Assembly: GCF_003858655.1 (NCBI RefSeq)
Contig: NZ_RQXV01000013.1
Coordinates: 62,001-126,000 of the forward strand
Direction: 5' to 3'
DNA length: 64,000 nt
Origin: Amphritea balenae
GTDB taxonomy: Bacteria; Pseudomonadota; Gammaproteobacteria; Pseudomonadales; Balneatricaceae
Shown: piece by piece, positions 6,932-16,258 of the stretch
Position numbering within the stretch: position 1 is the stretch's first letter
Layout: every line of letters starts with the position of its first letter
Made by a program: the position numbers and the translations under genes
The notes under the pieces: generated by a model
The model's input: the letters and a program-made list of their open reading frames with translations, nothing else
What the model was told of the DNA's origin: nothing
The model's database searches: none

Positions 6932-7759
6932 TCAGTATTGCTGTTTTGGCAGTAATTCTACGGTTGGCAGCAAAATATCACTGATCTCACCATCCAGCTT
7001 AAGGCTGGATATATCATCGGCCCGGGTTTTACCCCGGGTAAGAGTGACAATGGGTTTGCCCATCTGTTGAGCCTGTTTGCAAAACCTGAAGCCGGAATAA
7101 ACCATCAGTGATGAACCGATCACCAGTATGCCATCGGCTTGCTGTAGCTGATCTATGGCATCAAAGACCCGCTGTTTTGGTACGTTATCGCCGAAGAACA
7201 CAACATTGGGTTTCAGTATGCCGCCACACAATTCGCAATCGGTGACCTGAAAACGATTAAAGTCGACACCCTCCAGGTCGGCATCGCCATCCGGTGCTGC
7301 GGCAGCAGTTAAACCTGCAAAGGCTGGATTCAGATCGGCCATCTGCTGGTGGATATGATTACGATCATAGTGTTGATCGCATTCCATGCAACGGACCTGA
7401 TCAGAACGGCCATGCAGATCTATCACCTGCTGTTGGCCTGCTTGCTGATGTAAGCGATCAACATTCTGTGTGACCAGCTGCTGGCAGTAACCTTTCTGCT
7501 CCAGCTGCTGCAGACTATTATGAACCGCGTTGGGGCGGGCTTTAGCCATGAGTGGCCAGCCGATCAGGCTGCGGGCCCAGAAGCGTTGGCGGGCCAGAAG
7601 GCTGGTCATGAAGTCCCGGTGTTGTACCGGAGGGGAACGCTTCCACTGCCCATGCTTATCCCGATAATCGGGAATGCCTGAACTGGTACTGCAGCCTGCG
7701 CCGGTCAGTATAAACAGCTGTGGATGGTTGTGGATAAAGTCAATCAGGGGTTGCGACAT
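6932..7759 (-). CDS. SIR2-family NAD-dependent protein deacylase
   Basis: This 275-residue sirtuin removes acyl groups from lysines using NAD+. It shows GAGCSTSSGIPDYR at 20-33 (NAD binding), TQNVDRLH at 97-104, the catalytic His116 in DLHGR, and a zinc ribbon formed by Cys124-Cys127 and Cys175-Cys178. NVVFFGDNVP follows at about 185-194. The pattern fits class II-like bacterial sirtuins more than E. coli CobB. It converges on the first LapG-like gene with 10 bases between stops and diverges from the second across about 120 bases. No signal peptide, so it is cytoplasmic and cannot meet the periplasmic peptidases directly. Confidence 0.93.
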   Translation of the reverse strand: MSQPLIDFIHNHPQLFILTGAGCSTSSGIPDYRDKHGQWKRSPPVQHRDFMTSLLARQRFWARSLIGWPLMAKARPNAVHNSLQQLEQKGYCQQLVTQNVDRLHQQAGQQQVIDLHGRSDQVRCMECDQHYDRNHIHQQMADLNPAFAGLTAAAAPDGDADLEGVDFNRFQVTDCELCGGILKPNVVFFGDNVPKQRVFDAIDQLQQADGILVIGSSLMVYSGFRFCKQAQQMGKPIVTLTRGKTRADDISSLKLDGEISDILLPTVELLPKQQY

Positions 7760-7878
7760 TGCTTCAGTTTACTGCTTCTCTTTCTGAGGGACAAAGTCTG
7801 TTGGAAAAATAAAATGAACTGAGCTAACGTTTATGCTGGCTGAGTAGTTTGACCATGCTCAGGTAATAGCTTTCATGG

Positions 7879-8568
7879 ATGAAAGTGATGGAACCTAAGA
7901 CAAGGAATGTCTGTATGTTCACAAATGCTCCGATTTTTCTTCTTCTTATTAGTTTTTCTGTGTTTGTTCAGAGTGTTGAAAAAACCACAACTAAGTCTCC
8001 TGAAGACGCTTATCTGACATCTGATTCAGCTAGTCTAAGGCTGTCGCAGTGGCGTAATTTAATCCGCATGAAGCACCGTTTCCGTGCGGAAACAGATATC
8101 GTTGCTGTTGTTGATGATTTTATAAACAAGGCCAAATATCAGCCAGATGAACAGCGTCTCAATGGCCAGGACTATTGGGCAGCGCCAAAGGAGTTTGTCG
8201 CTGCAGGGCGGGGAGATTGTGAAGATTTTGCTATTGCTAAACTGTTTACCCTGCAAGCGATGGGAGTGCCCGTAAAACGGTTACGACTGGTTTTTACCCT
8301 GTTAAAGGGAGAGAAAACGCGTCATCTTGTCTTGTTGTATTCCCCTGAGGATGGATCAGAGCCCTGGGTATTGGATAACCTGACAACTAACATCAGGGTG
8401 GTAAGTCAGCGTACTGATCTGCAACCGGTCTTTAGTTTTACACCAAAGAAAATCTGGATGATGAAAGGCTGGCAGCAAACAGTGGAATTATCCAGGCCGT
8501 TAAATTTACCAAAATGGACGCGTATAACCCGTAACTGGCAGGCAAGGCTGGATGAATTTACCGGATAA
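7879..8568 (+). CDS. transglutaminase-like cysteine peptidase, LapG family (paralogue 2)
   Basis: This 229-residue paralogue of the 6184-6921 product has Cys114 in GRGDCEDFA, His149 in TRHLVLL and Asp166 in VLDNLT. Cys-His and His-Asp distances (35 and 17 residues) equal those of paralogue 1. A hydrophobic segment at about residues 17-32 is a probable signal peptide. Three starts are possible: ATG 7879, ATG 7888 and ATG 7915. The last has AAGGA 8 bases upstream, but the first two keep Lys and Arg before the hydrophobic core. The gene ends at a strong terminator shared with glcB. Its divergence from paralogue 1 outside the catalytic core suggests an old duplication and possibly different substrates. 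Confidence 0.85.
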   Translation: MKVMEPKTRNVCMFTNAPIFLLLISFSVFVQSVEKTTTKSPEDAYLTSDSASLRLSQWRNLIRMKHRFRAETDIVAVVDDFINKAKYQPDEQRLNGQDYWAAPKEFVAAGRGDCEDFAIAKLFTLQAMGVPVKRLRLVFTLLKGEKTRHLVLLYSPEDGSEPWVLDNLTTNIRVVSQRTDLQPVFSFTPKKIWMMKGWQQTVELSRPLNLPKWTRITRNWQARLDEFTG

Positions 8569-8575
8569 TTAGTAC

Positions 8576-8603
8576 AAAAAACCGCGCAGTGCGCGGTTTT
8601 TTT
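8576..8603. terminator. bidirectional intrinsic terminator
   Basis: CCGCGC-AGT-GCGCGG is flanked by six A and seven T. It serves the second LapG-like gene on the plus strand and glcB on the minus strand. Confidence 0.9.
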
Positions 8604-8629
8604 ATGCCCGGTATTATTAAATACCTGAC

Positions 8630-10807
8630 TTATCCACCAAATTTGGCTTTGACTTCCAAGCGACGACGGTGCAGAACCGGCTCGGTGTAGCCGTTAGGCT
8701 GAACCCGGCCTTCAACACACAACTCTACAGCTGCCTGGAAGGCGATACTGTCGCTGAAGTTTGGCGCCATCGGACGGTACAGAGGATCATCAGCGTTCTG
8801 ACGATCAACCACTGCGGCCATACGCTGCATCGTTTCCATTACCTGGGCTTCAGAGCAGATACCGTGGTGCAACCAGTTACAGATGTGCTGGCTGGAGATC
8901 CGCAGGGTTGCGCGGTCTTCCATCAGGCCTACATCATTAATATCCGGTACTTTAGAGCAACCTACGCCCTGATCAACCCAGCGTACAACGTAACCCAGGA
9001 TACCCTGAGCATTGTTATCCAGCTCTTGCTGAATCTCTTCAGCGGACCAGTTAGTATCGGTGGCAACCGGTACGGTCAGAATGTCATCCAGATTAGCCCG
9101 GTCACGCAGCTTCAGCTCTTCCTGACGGGCGAATACATCAACCTTGTGGTAATGCAGTGCGTGCAGGGTCGCCGCTGTTGGTGATGGTACCCAGGCGGTG
9201 TTAGCACCGGACATCGGGTGGCCGATCTTAACGTCCAGCATGTTGGCCATCTGATCCGGAATTGGCCACATACCTTTACCGATCTGCGCGCGACCTTGCA
9301 GGCCACAGTTCAGACCGTTATCAACGTTCCAGTTTTCGTAAGCGCCGATCCAGGCGGCTGCTTTCATTTCGCCTTTGCGGATCATCGGGCCCGCTTCCAT
9401 CGAGGTGTGGATCTCGTCGCCGGTACGGTCCAGGAAGCCGGTGTTGATAAATACAACACGGTCGCTGGCAGCACGGATACACTCTTTCAGGTTAACGGTA
9501 GTGCGGCGCTCTTCATCCATGATGCCCATTTTCAGGGTAAAGCGATCCAGACCCAGAGCATCTTCGATACGGCCGAACAGCTCGTTAGCAAATGCCACTT
9601 CTTCAGGACCATGCATCTTAGGCTTAACGATGTACATCGAGCCGGTTGTGGTATTGCTGAACTGACCGGTGCCTTTGATATCGTGAATAGAGATCAGGCT
9701 GGTAACCATACCATCGAGAATACCTTCAGGAATCTCGTTGCCATCTCTGTCCAGAATCGCATTATTGGTCATCAGATGGCCAACGTTACGAACGAACAGC
9801 AGGCTACGGCCTTTTACCGCAACTTCAGTACCGTCAACACCGGTATAGGTACGATCCGGGTTCATGCTACGGGTGAAGGTTTTGCCGGCTTTGGTCACTT
9901 GCTCAGTCAGGTCGCCTTTCATCAGGCCCAGCCAGTTACTGTAAGCAACCACTTTATCATCGCCATCAACGGCGGCGACTGAATCTTCACAGTCCATAAT
10001 CGCGGTGAGTGCTGATTCCATGATCAGATCACTTACGCCGGCGGCATCGCTTGCGCCTGTAGGACTGCTACGGTCGACCTTAATTTCAAAGTGCAGGCCG
10101 TTGTGTATCAGCAGGATCTCAGATGGAGCGCTGGCTTCACCGTTAAATCCGACCAGTTGAGCTTCATTCTGCAGACCCGTCTCGGTGCCGTTTTTCAGGC
10201 TCACGATCAACTTGCCGTCGCGGATGCTGTAACCATCGGAGTCTTTGTGGCAGCCAGATGCCAGTGGAGCAGATTCATTCAGTACGTTACGGGCAAACTC
10301 AATAACTTTAGCGCCGCGTACCGGGTTATAACCAGCGGTCAGTTCGGCGCCGCCGTCCTGAGCGATTGCATCGGTACCATAGAGGGCGTCGTACAGACTA
10401 CCCCAACGCGCATTGGCAGCGTTCAGGGCAAAGCGGGCATTCATAACAGGTACAACCAGCTGAGGGCCAGCCATGGTTGCCATTTCAGGATCTACATTGC
10501 TGGTAGTCGCGGCAAAGTCTTCGCCTTCCGGCAGCAGGTAACCTATCTCTTGCAGAAATGATTTATAAGCCGCGAAGTCGAATCCCTGATCGCGGTTAGC
10601 GCGATGCCAGGTATCGATCTGTTCTTGAATGGTGTCGCGTTTAGCCAGTAATTCCCGGTTTTTTGGCGCAAGGTCGTGGACGATGCCGTCCAGGCCTGCC
10701 CAGAATTGTTCCTGGCTAACGCCAGTACCTGGGATGACTTTATCGTTAACAAAGTTGTAAAGAACTTCTGCGACCTGCAAGCCGCCTGTCTGTACCCGTT
10801 GACTCAT
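8630..10807 (-). CDS. glcB: malate synthase G
   Basis: A 725-residue malate synthase of the monomeric G isoform, the usual length. It condenses glyoxylate with acetyl-CoA to malate, the second step of the glyoxylate shunt. The protein starts [17 protein letters not shown] and carries family blocks such as [10 protein letters not shown], the [20 protein letters not shown] region around the active site, and [19 protein letters not shown] lies 10 bases before the ATG. No aceA or glc genes are adjacent, so it appears to be a single-gene unit ending at the terminator at 8576-8603. Several long frames on the opposite strand within it are shadows. Confidence 0.97.
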   Translation of the reverse strand: MSQRVQTGGLQVAEVLYNFVNDKVIPGTGVSQEQFWAGLDGIVHDLAPKNRELLAKRDTIQEQIDTWHRANRDQGFDFAAYKSFLQEIGYLLPEGEDFAATTSNVDPEMATMAGPQLVVPVMNARFALNAANARWGSLYDALYGTDAIAQDGGAELTAGYNPVRGAKVIEFARNVLNESAPLASGCHKDSDGYSIRDGKLIVSLKNGTETGLQNEAQLVGFNGEASAPSEILLIHNGLHFEIKVDRSSPTGASDAAGVSDLIMESALTAIMDCEDSVAAVDGDDKVVAYSNWLGLMKGDLTEQVTKAGKTFTRSMNPDRTYTGVDGTEVAVKGRSLLFVRNVGHLMTNNAILDRDGNEIPEGILDGMVTSLISIHDIKGTGQFSNTTTGSMYIVKPKMHGPEEVAFANELFGRIEDALGLDRFTLKMGIMDEERRTTVNLKECIRAASDRVVFINTGFLDRTGDEIHTSMEAGPMIRKGEMKAAAWIGAYENWNVDNGLNCGLQGRAQIGKGMWPIPDQMANMLDVKIGHPMSGANTAWVPSPTAATLHALHYHKVDVFARQEELKLRDRANLDDILTVPVATDTNWSAEEIQQELDNNAQGILGYVVRWVDQGVGCSKVPDINDVGLMEDRATLRISSQHICNWLHHGICSEAQVMETMQRMAAVVDRQNADDPLYRPMAPNFSDSIAFQAAVELCVEGRVQPNGYTEPVLHRRRLEVKAKFGG

Positions 10808-10952
10808 AATTTTACTGCCTCATTTAAACGTGTCCGGGTCTGATGCGAGGCTATCAGCCCAGTAATTTTTTGTATGCCGCATTACGGAAGCTCCTAACAG
10901 CAGTCGTAAGTGGCTTTTTCGTTCTTGTGCGTCGCAACAATATCTTAAATAG

Positions 10953-10970
10953 CGGGGGCTGTCGCCCCCG
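10953..10970. promoter_or_regulatory. GC-rich hairpin upstream of glcB
   Basis: CGGGGGC-TGTC-GCCCCCG lies in the 220-base gap between glcB and the 11028-11378 gene, both on the minus strand. No T-run follows on either strand, so it is not a standard terminator. It may end the upstream transcript inefficiently or regulate glcB. Confidence 0.45.
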
Positions 10971-11027
10971 ACCACGCCTAAAGTATGATGCTAGTCACCC
11001 GATCGGGGCAGCTATCGATTTCACATA

Positions 11028-11378
11028 CTAAAAAATCCAGCTGTCAGGCTGAGTCAGCGGCTGTTGTTTGTCTAAAGCACTGAGACCTTTAACACAACGC
11101 ACAATAAACCAGATCAGATTGAACAGCAGAATCAGGTAGCCAATCAGAATGAACATAGTTAACACGCCGATGAAAGCGTATAGCAGGCCCAGCCAGAAGG
11201 TTCGAATCTGCCATTGGTAATGGGTTTTCAACCAGTCGGGAGCATCTCCTTTATTCACATAGGCCATAATCAGGCCAACAATGCCTGTGACACCAATGAC
11301 CAGACTCACCAGATAAAGGATGTAAACAATTTTGGCATTTCCTGTTTTGCCCTGCTGCGCTTCTGCGACTTGATTCAT
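11028..11378 (-). CDS. DUF4870-type integral membrane protein
   Basis: A 116-residue protein with three or four membrane segments: about 17-40, 60-80 and 82-95 merging into a further hydrophobic stretch. The HYQWQIRTFWLGLL motif is typical of the small DUF4870/COG3671 membrane family, whose function is unknown. It lies on the minus strand between an acyl-CoA thioesterase gene and glcB, with about 45 bases to the former. Confidence 0.75.
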   Translation of the reverse strand: MNQVAEAQQGKTGNAKIVYILYLVSLVIGVTGIVGLIMAYVNKGDAPDWLKTHYQWQIRTFWLGLLYAFIGVLTMFILIGYLILLFNLIWFIVRCVKGLSALDKQQPLTQPDSWIF

Positions 11379-11422
11379 TAGCGTAAATCTCCATTTTGCT
11401 ATGGCTTAGATTAAATCGGTGG

Positions 11423-11845
11423 TTATGAAATATTGGCCCGGATATTTTCCGGTAGCGGTACTGAGCGGCCGGAACTATGATCCATCCAGACGACTTTTGA
11501 ATAACCTTCGCTGCAGAGCTGATCCGGTTGGTCGGTGGTACTCAGTTCATACCAGACCATAAAGCTGCTGCGGCCAATCTCACCAACATAGCTTTTGATG
11601 ATGACCGTGGCCGGGTAAGTCACCGCACGCAGGAATGTACAGCCGACATTGATCACCACCGGATCGATACCATTGCCATCCATTGATGCGCCGATCTGCG
11701 CCAGAAACTGAACCCGCGCTTCTTCCAGGTAACGCATGTAGAGTGCGTTGTTAACATGGCCGTAGGCGTCCATATCGCCCCAGCGAACGGCTATTTCACA
11801 CTGATGAAGCAGGCGGCGCGGCGCTGATTCCGGAGTGTCAGTCAT
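11423..11845 (-). CDS. acyl-CoA thioesterase, hot-dog fold (4-hydroxybenzoyl-CoA thioesterase family)
   Basis: A 140-residue single hot-dog domain. The RWGDMDAYGHVNNALYMRYLEEAR block (residues 21-44) carries the catalytic Asp26 and His30 of the YbgC/4HBT group, which hydrolyse acyl-CoA thioesters. FLRAVTYPATVIIKSYVGEIG is also typical of the fold. It follows the large channel gene on the minus strand with a 46-base gap, and the substrate cannot be deduced. Cytoplasmic; no signal peptide. Confidence 0.88.
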   Translation of the reverse strand: MTDTPESAPRRLLHQCEIAVRWGDMDAYGHVNNALYMRYLEEARVQFLAQIGASMDGNGIDPVVINVGCTFLRAVTYPATVIIKSYVGEIGRSSFMVWYELSTTDQPDQLCSEGYSKVVWMDHSSGRSVPLPENIRANIS

Positions 11846-11891
11846 TATTTGATTTCCTTATTGTTCTATTTAGAGCAACACAGATATTACT

Positions 11892-14800
11892 CTATTCAGC
11901 GGCCGGTTTGTCACCCTTCAGGTTCAGATCCAGTTGGGGGAACGCGATCTCTATCTGATTAGTGCGGAACAGGTTATCGATGGCGGTATGCAATTCATCG
12001 ATAGTCTGGCTCCGGTTATCCATTGAATTAACATGGGCGCGCAGTTCAAAGTCCAGGGTGCTGGCACCGAACGCGAGGAACAGCGCGGTAGGGCTGGGGT
12101 CTTTCAGTACGTTACTGCTGCTTTCGGCGGCTTGTAACAGTAACTGCCGGACCTGATCGGTATCGCTGCCATAGGCGACGCCAACGTTGATAATGACCCG
12201 GGTAATAGCATCGGTCAGGGACCAGTTAACCAGTTGATCCGTAATAAAGGTTTTATTCGGAATAATGACCTCTTTACGATCCCAGTCGGTGATGGTTGTT
12301 GCCCGTATCTGAATCCGGCTAACGGTGCCGGTGACGCCACCGATAGTGACGGTATCCCCGATGCGGACCGGTTTCTCAAACAGAATGATAAGTCCTGAGA
12401 CAAAGTTAGCGACGATCTCCTGTAACCCGAAACCAAGACCAACACCTAGGGCTGCGATCAGCCACTGTAGCTTGCCCCATTCGAGTCCGAGAAAGTTAAG
12501 AAAGCTGATCAGACCGGTGATGATCAGGCAGTATTTCAGCAGTGTGGATATGGCGAAACTGGTGCCTTGTGCCAGGGGCAGGTAGTTGAGGATCAGCAGC
12601 TCCAGTAAACCGGGCAGGTTACGGGCGGCGATCAGCGTAATAATCAGTGCAGTAAACGCAAACAGCATCTGTTTCAGGGAGATGCTGTCGATCACTTCAC
12701 CTTCTGAACCCTGGCTGGTGGTAGACCAGAGGGTCACAGTATCGAGGATCTCCAGCGTGGGTAACGTCCAGCCCAGAGTGAGCCAGAGCAGGCTGATAAA
12801 GATCACTGCGATAGCCGTTTTTAGTAGCATAGTGCCCTGAGCTGAGATGGTTTTCAGGTCGACAAAATCTTCTTTTAAAAGCGGTTCATCTTTCTGTTCT
12901 TCGCGCGCTGAGACTATTTCAGCGCGGCGCGCTTTGACCCGGGCAAAATGAAGTTTACGTTCTTCGATTAACAACCAGCGCTGGCCTAGTTGGAAGAGCA
13001 GATAAACCAGAATGCCGATACAGACCAGAATAAAAAGCAGACCAATCAGAATGCTGGCAGAGAGCATGTAGCCCCATAGAATGAGTCCGATCATACAAAG
13101 ATTGAACACTGTGATCAGACCGATCCAGCCACGAATATTGCTCCATATGCGTGGCTGATTACTGCTTTGCAATAACATCGGTCCGCTACGCCACAGGCTG
13201 AGCCAGAACAAGGTAAAGCCGATTGTCAGCAGGATCAGTACTAAGCGTCCCGGTCCGGCCCTGACCTGTTCCGAATCGACGGCGTCGAATATGAACAGCA
13301 GCATGATCAACGGCATGTTGGTCCAGAACAGTACCCGAATCCGGTGATATAACGTACTTATCAGCTGTTCGGGCATTTCAAACTGGCCCAGCAACAGACC
13401 ATAGGGGGTTTGCATCCAGGCCCGCAGGCTGAGGTAAAGCCAGCTAAGGAAAGCGGTGATATAGAACAGGTTGCGTAGTTCCGGGTAAGGATCGCTGGTG
13501 GCAAATGCCAGGCCGGTCAGGTAAAGCAGCAGGGGCAACGGGATTACGCAGATGGGAACATAAAGTAAAGGTTTGAGGCTGTGCTTTATATTATCGCTGG
13601 AGACATTACCCAGCTGTTGGCACCAGTGTGGCTGCCGGGCAATAAGATAGCTTCGCAAGAGTATCGCAGGTAGCAGGACCAGCAGACAGAGTATCAGTGG
13701 CCAGGCCATCCGGGGCATTAATACCTGCCACTGGCGGTGCACTATTTCGGGTAACTGCTGATAGAGTTCTGCGGTGCCGGCTATCAGGTCGCTGAACCAA
13801 GAGCTACTGACCGGTAGCGAGCTGGGTAGCCAGAGCAGATGTTTATTGAACAGTGCCCGCGAACTTTCGATCTGGTCATTGGCTTGCTCCTGTACAGAGA
13901 GTAGCAGTGATAACTCATTGATCTGTTGCTGTTGCGCCGTGCGCAGTTCGGTAGTCAGGTTGAGCAGGTCCTGTTCTAACTGTTGTAGTTGTTGTTGCTG
14001 GTCAGCAGAGAGTGGTGCTTTGCTATCGCTGCTAGGTTCGCTGTCACGCTGATTCAGGTTTAGCTGACTCAGACGCAGCCTGTTCAGCTGGTTTCGGGTT
14101 GTTTCGGTATTCAGGGGTTTTGACAGTTGCTGAATATGGTGACGGATTTCAGAACCGAGGTAACCGATACTGAGCTCCAGCTGTAACTGAATAGCCCGGT
14201 AGCTTTGCTTAATAAGCAGGAGTTGTTGCTCCAGCGCTTTACGCTGCTGCAGGGTTTGTTCACGGTTAGTCAGGGTGCTGCGCAGTTGTTCAGAGACAGC
14301 CTGATTCCGAATGATAGCCTGCTGTAGTAACGGATGATCGGTGGCACTGGAAATTGCCGGTTGAAGCTCGCTGAGTGTCTTTTCTAATGCAGCCCGGTTC
14401 TGCTGCTGCAGTTGCTGTTCGCTACTGTTAATCCATTGCTGATACTGATCGATACTCAGCCTGGTGAGTCTTTGTTCAAGCTCGGCAAGTTCGCGGCTAC
14501 CGGGTAAAGCCAGGATTTCCAGTTCGACCACTTCCAGCTGTGTTTGTTGCTCCCTGAACCGGCTTTGCTCCAACAGTATGCGGGCCTGCTGACGTCCGTT
14601 ATCCGGGGAGAAGTCCGTGGTTGGCGGACCTGAGCTTAGCTTTTGTTGCAGATCGGCTTGTTGTTCCCTCATATCCAGGAGTTTCTGGTCGCTGCTTTGT
14701 AACTGTTGTTGCAGTTCGTCCTGCTGCTTTTGTAGGTTAATGAGCTCGGCTTTATTTTGTACTAGTACCTGTTCCAGCTCGGTGGCTGGTAAGCGGGAAA

Positions 14801-15083
14801 TGTCGGGCAGGGGTTTCAGTGGTTGTTTGGCGATTGTTTTGGTCTTTTTGAGCAGGCCTGGCTGTTGTTCAATCTGTTGGCGTAGTTTATCCGCCTGACG
14901 CTTATGCTGTTGTGCCTGTTGCAGGTGCTGCAGTGCCTGTTGATAAGTCTCTTTAACCGGGTTGCTGATGTCCGGATCGAACTGATCGATCTGGCTCTGG
15001 ACTCTTTGTAATTCTGTCTCCAGATCGGCCCTGAGTATCGGACTGAGCAGAAGCAGTAATAACAGGGGTAACAGTAAACGCAT
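11892..15083 (-). CDS. mechanosensitive channel, MscK/MscM (KefA) type
   Basis: A 1063-residue protein with a signal peptide (MRLLLPLLLLLLLSPILRA). A long periplasmic part of about 450 residues is very rich in Gln and Leu and is predicted as coiled coil. About ten membrane segments follow from residue 455 on. The C-terminal MscS-like domain includes the pore-lining GLGFGLQEIVANF stretch, FEKPVRIGDTV and IIPNKTFITDQLVNWS. Length and layout match E. coli MscK (1120) and YbdG/YjeP relatives. Such channels open on membrane tension to release solutes during hypo-osmotic shock. It lies divergent from the hydrolase gene at 15257. Confidence 0.92.
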   Translation of the reverse strand: MRLLLPLLLLLLLSPILRADLETELQRVQSQIDQFDPDISNPVKETYQQALQHLQQAQQHKRQADKLRQQIEQQPGLLKKTKTIAKQPLKPLPDISRLPATELEQVLVQNKAELINLQKQQDELQQQLQSSDQKLLDMREQQADLQQKLSSGPPTTDFSPDNGRQQARILLEQSRFREQQTQLEVVELEILALPGSRELAELEQRLTRLSIDQYQQWINSSEQQLQQQNRAALEKTLSELQPAISSATDHPLLQQAIIRNQAVSEQLRSTLTNREQTLQQRKALEQQLLLIKQSYRAIQLQLELSIGYLGSEIRHHIQQLSKPLNTETTRNQLNRLRLSQLNLNQRDSEPSSDSKAPLSADQQQQLQQLEQDLLNLTTELRTAQQQQINELSLLLSVQEQANDQIESSRALFNKHLLWLPSSLPVSSSWFSDLIAGTAELYQQLPEIVHRQWQVLMPRMAWPLILCLLVLLPAILLRSYLIARQPHWCQQLGNVSSDNIKHSLKPLLYVPICVIPLPLLLYLTGLAFATSDPYPELRNLFYITAFLSWLYLSLRAWMQTPYGLLLGQFEMPEQLISTLYHRIRVLFWTNMPLIMLLFIFDAVDSEQVRAGPGRLVLILLTIGFTLFWLSLWRSGPMLLQSSNQPRIWSNIRGWIGLITVFNLCMIGLILWGYMLSASILIGLLFILVCIGILVYLLFQLGQRWLLIEERKLHFARVKARRAEIVSAREEQKDEPLLKEDFVDLKTISAQGTMLLKTAIAVIFISLLWLTLGWTLPTLEILDTVTLWSTTSQGSEGEVIDSISLKQMLFAFTALIITLIAARNLPGLLELLILNYLPLAQGTSFAISTLLKYCLIITGLISFLNFLGLEWGKLQWLIAALGVGLGFGLQEIVANFVSGLIILFEKPVRIGDTVTIGGVTGTVSRIQIRATTITDWDRKEVIIPNKTFITDQLVNWSLTDAITRVIINVGVAYGSDTDQVRQLLLQAAESSSNVLKDPSPTALFLAFGASTLDFELRAHVNSMDNRSQTIDELHTAIDNLFRTNQIEIAFPQLDLNLKGDKPAAE

Positions 15084-15256
15084 TGAGTATCGATCCCGCA
15101 GGCTGTCGTTAACTATTTGAATTTTAATATAGCTACATAAGATACCCTGACAAGGAATATGTTCCCGATCTGACCTAAATTATATAGAGACAGGTTACTG
15201 TGTTAGCCGCTCAGGTGTTGTACAGTCATCTGATCAGAGGATGAAAGGAGCCGATT

Positions 15257-16216
15257 ATGCAGATGCTGAATGCTGAATTATTACGCAGTGGTCTGCCGGC
15301 TTTTGAACAGGCCAGGCTTAGTGGATCTGATGAGCTGTTAAGAGAATATCTGGCGTGTTATGGCTTGCGCCTTATTCTGGATGCAGGACATCGACTGGAA
15401 GCTTGCCAACAGAATGTACTGGGGCAGGCGCTATTTGTGCAGCATTATAGAACCCGGCTGACAGCGAGAGGTACGGTTGTTGTCCTGCATGGTTATTTTG
15501 ATCACAGCGGCTTATACAAGCATCTGATCTCATACTTGCTGGAAACCGGTTGGGATGTGCTGATCTATGATCTGCCCGGTCACGGCTTGTCTGAAGGCAG
15601 AGCTCTGTCTATCGATGCGTTTACCTCCTACGCACGGCAATTAACGGAACTGATACAAAGTCGGGCTGAACAATTGACCGGGCCCTGGGTAATGTTAGGC
15701 CAGAGTACCGGCGCAGCTATCGTTATAGAGCAGCAGCTCAGGTTTGGATATCGTGAATGGCCGGTGAAAGCGCAGGTGTTGCTGGCGCCTTTGGTTCGTC
15801 CTTGTGGCTGGCAGGATATAGTGAAGAAATACCGTTGGTTACGTTTTCTTATCCGCTCTGTGCCACGTACTTATGGCGCCAGTTCCGGTGATCAGAAGTT
15901 TCTCGACTTTATTCGCTATAAAGATCCGCTACAGCATCACCGGATTCCCGTTAAATGGATCGGAGCGATGTTGCGTTGGGTCGAGTCTGTGGAGCAGATG
16001 TCTGGCTTGCCGACCCGGCCGCTTTGTATTCAGGGAGTAGAAGATGAAACGGTAGAGTGGCGCCATAATCTGGGAGTGCTGGGGCGATTATATCCGGGGC
16101 TGGATATTCATCTGTTGCAGAAGGCGCGACATCATCTGGTCTGTGAAGAGGCCGGGATAAGGTTGCAGGTATTCCAGATGATAGATGAGCATCTGAACAG
16201 AGAGCTCAGACAATAA
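15257..16216 (+). CDS. alpha/beta hydrolase, serine aminopeptidase S33 / monoacylglycerol-lipase-like
   Basis: This 319-residue alpha/beta hydrolase has HGYFDHSG at about 79-86 (oxyanion region) and the nucleophile elbow GQSTG with Ser150. Asp263 in GVEDETVE and His292 or His293 near the C-terminus complete the probable triad. YDLPGHGLSEG at 104-114 is typical of monoacylglycerol lipase-like hydrolases. No signal peptide, so it is likely cytoplasmic; the substrate is unknown. GGAG precedes the ATG. The gene ends in a terminator shared with serA. Confidence 0.85.
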   Translation: MQMLNAELLRSGLPAFEQARLSGSDELLREYLACYGLRLILDAGHRLEACQQNVLGQALFVQHYRTRLTARGTVVVLHGYFDHSGLYKHLISYLLETGWDVLIYDLPGHGLSEGRALSIDAFTSYARQLTELIQSRAEQLTGPWVMLGQSTGAAIVIEQQLRFGYREWPVKAQVLLAPLVRPCGWQDIVKKYRWLRFLIRSVPRTYGASSGDQKFLDFIRYKDPLQHHRIPVKWIGAMLRWVESVEQMSGLPTRPLCIQGVEDETVEWRHNLGVLGRLYPGLDIHLLQKARHHLVCEEAGIRLQVFQMIDEHLNRELRQ

Positions 16217-16243
16217 AAAAGGCAGCCTGGGCTGCCTTTTTTT
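16215..16243. terminator. bidirectional intrinsic terminator
   Basis: A GGCAGC-CTGG-GCTGCC stem is flanked by six A and seven T. It lies between the convergent hydrolase gene and serA. Confidence 0.9.
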
Positions 16244-16258
16244 ATTTTCGACTAATAA

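Noticed and set aside
9218-9982. Forward 254-codon frame opposite glcB
   Set aside because: It is antisense to a conserved enzyme, a by-product of codon bias in glcB.
10843-11031. Forward 62-codon frame between glcB and the DUF4870 gene
   Set aside because: It contains the GC-rich hairpin and has no ribosome-binding site or recognisable sequence.
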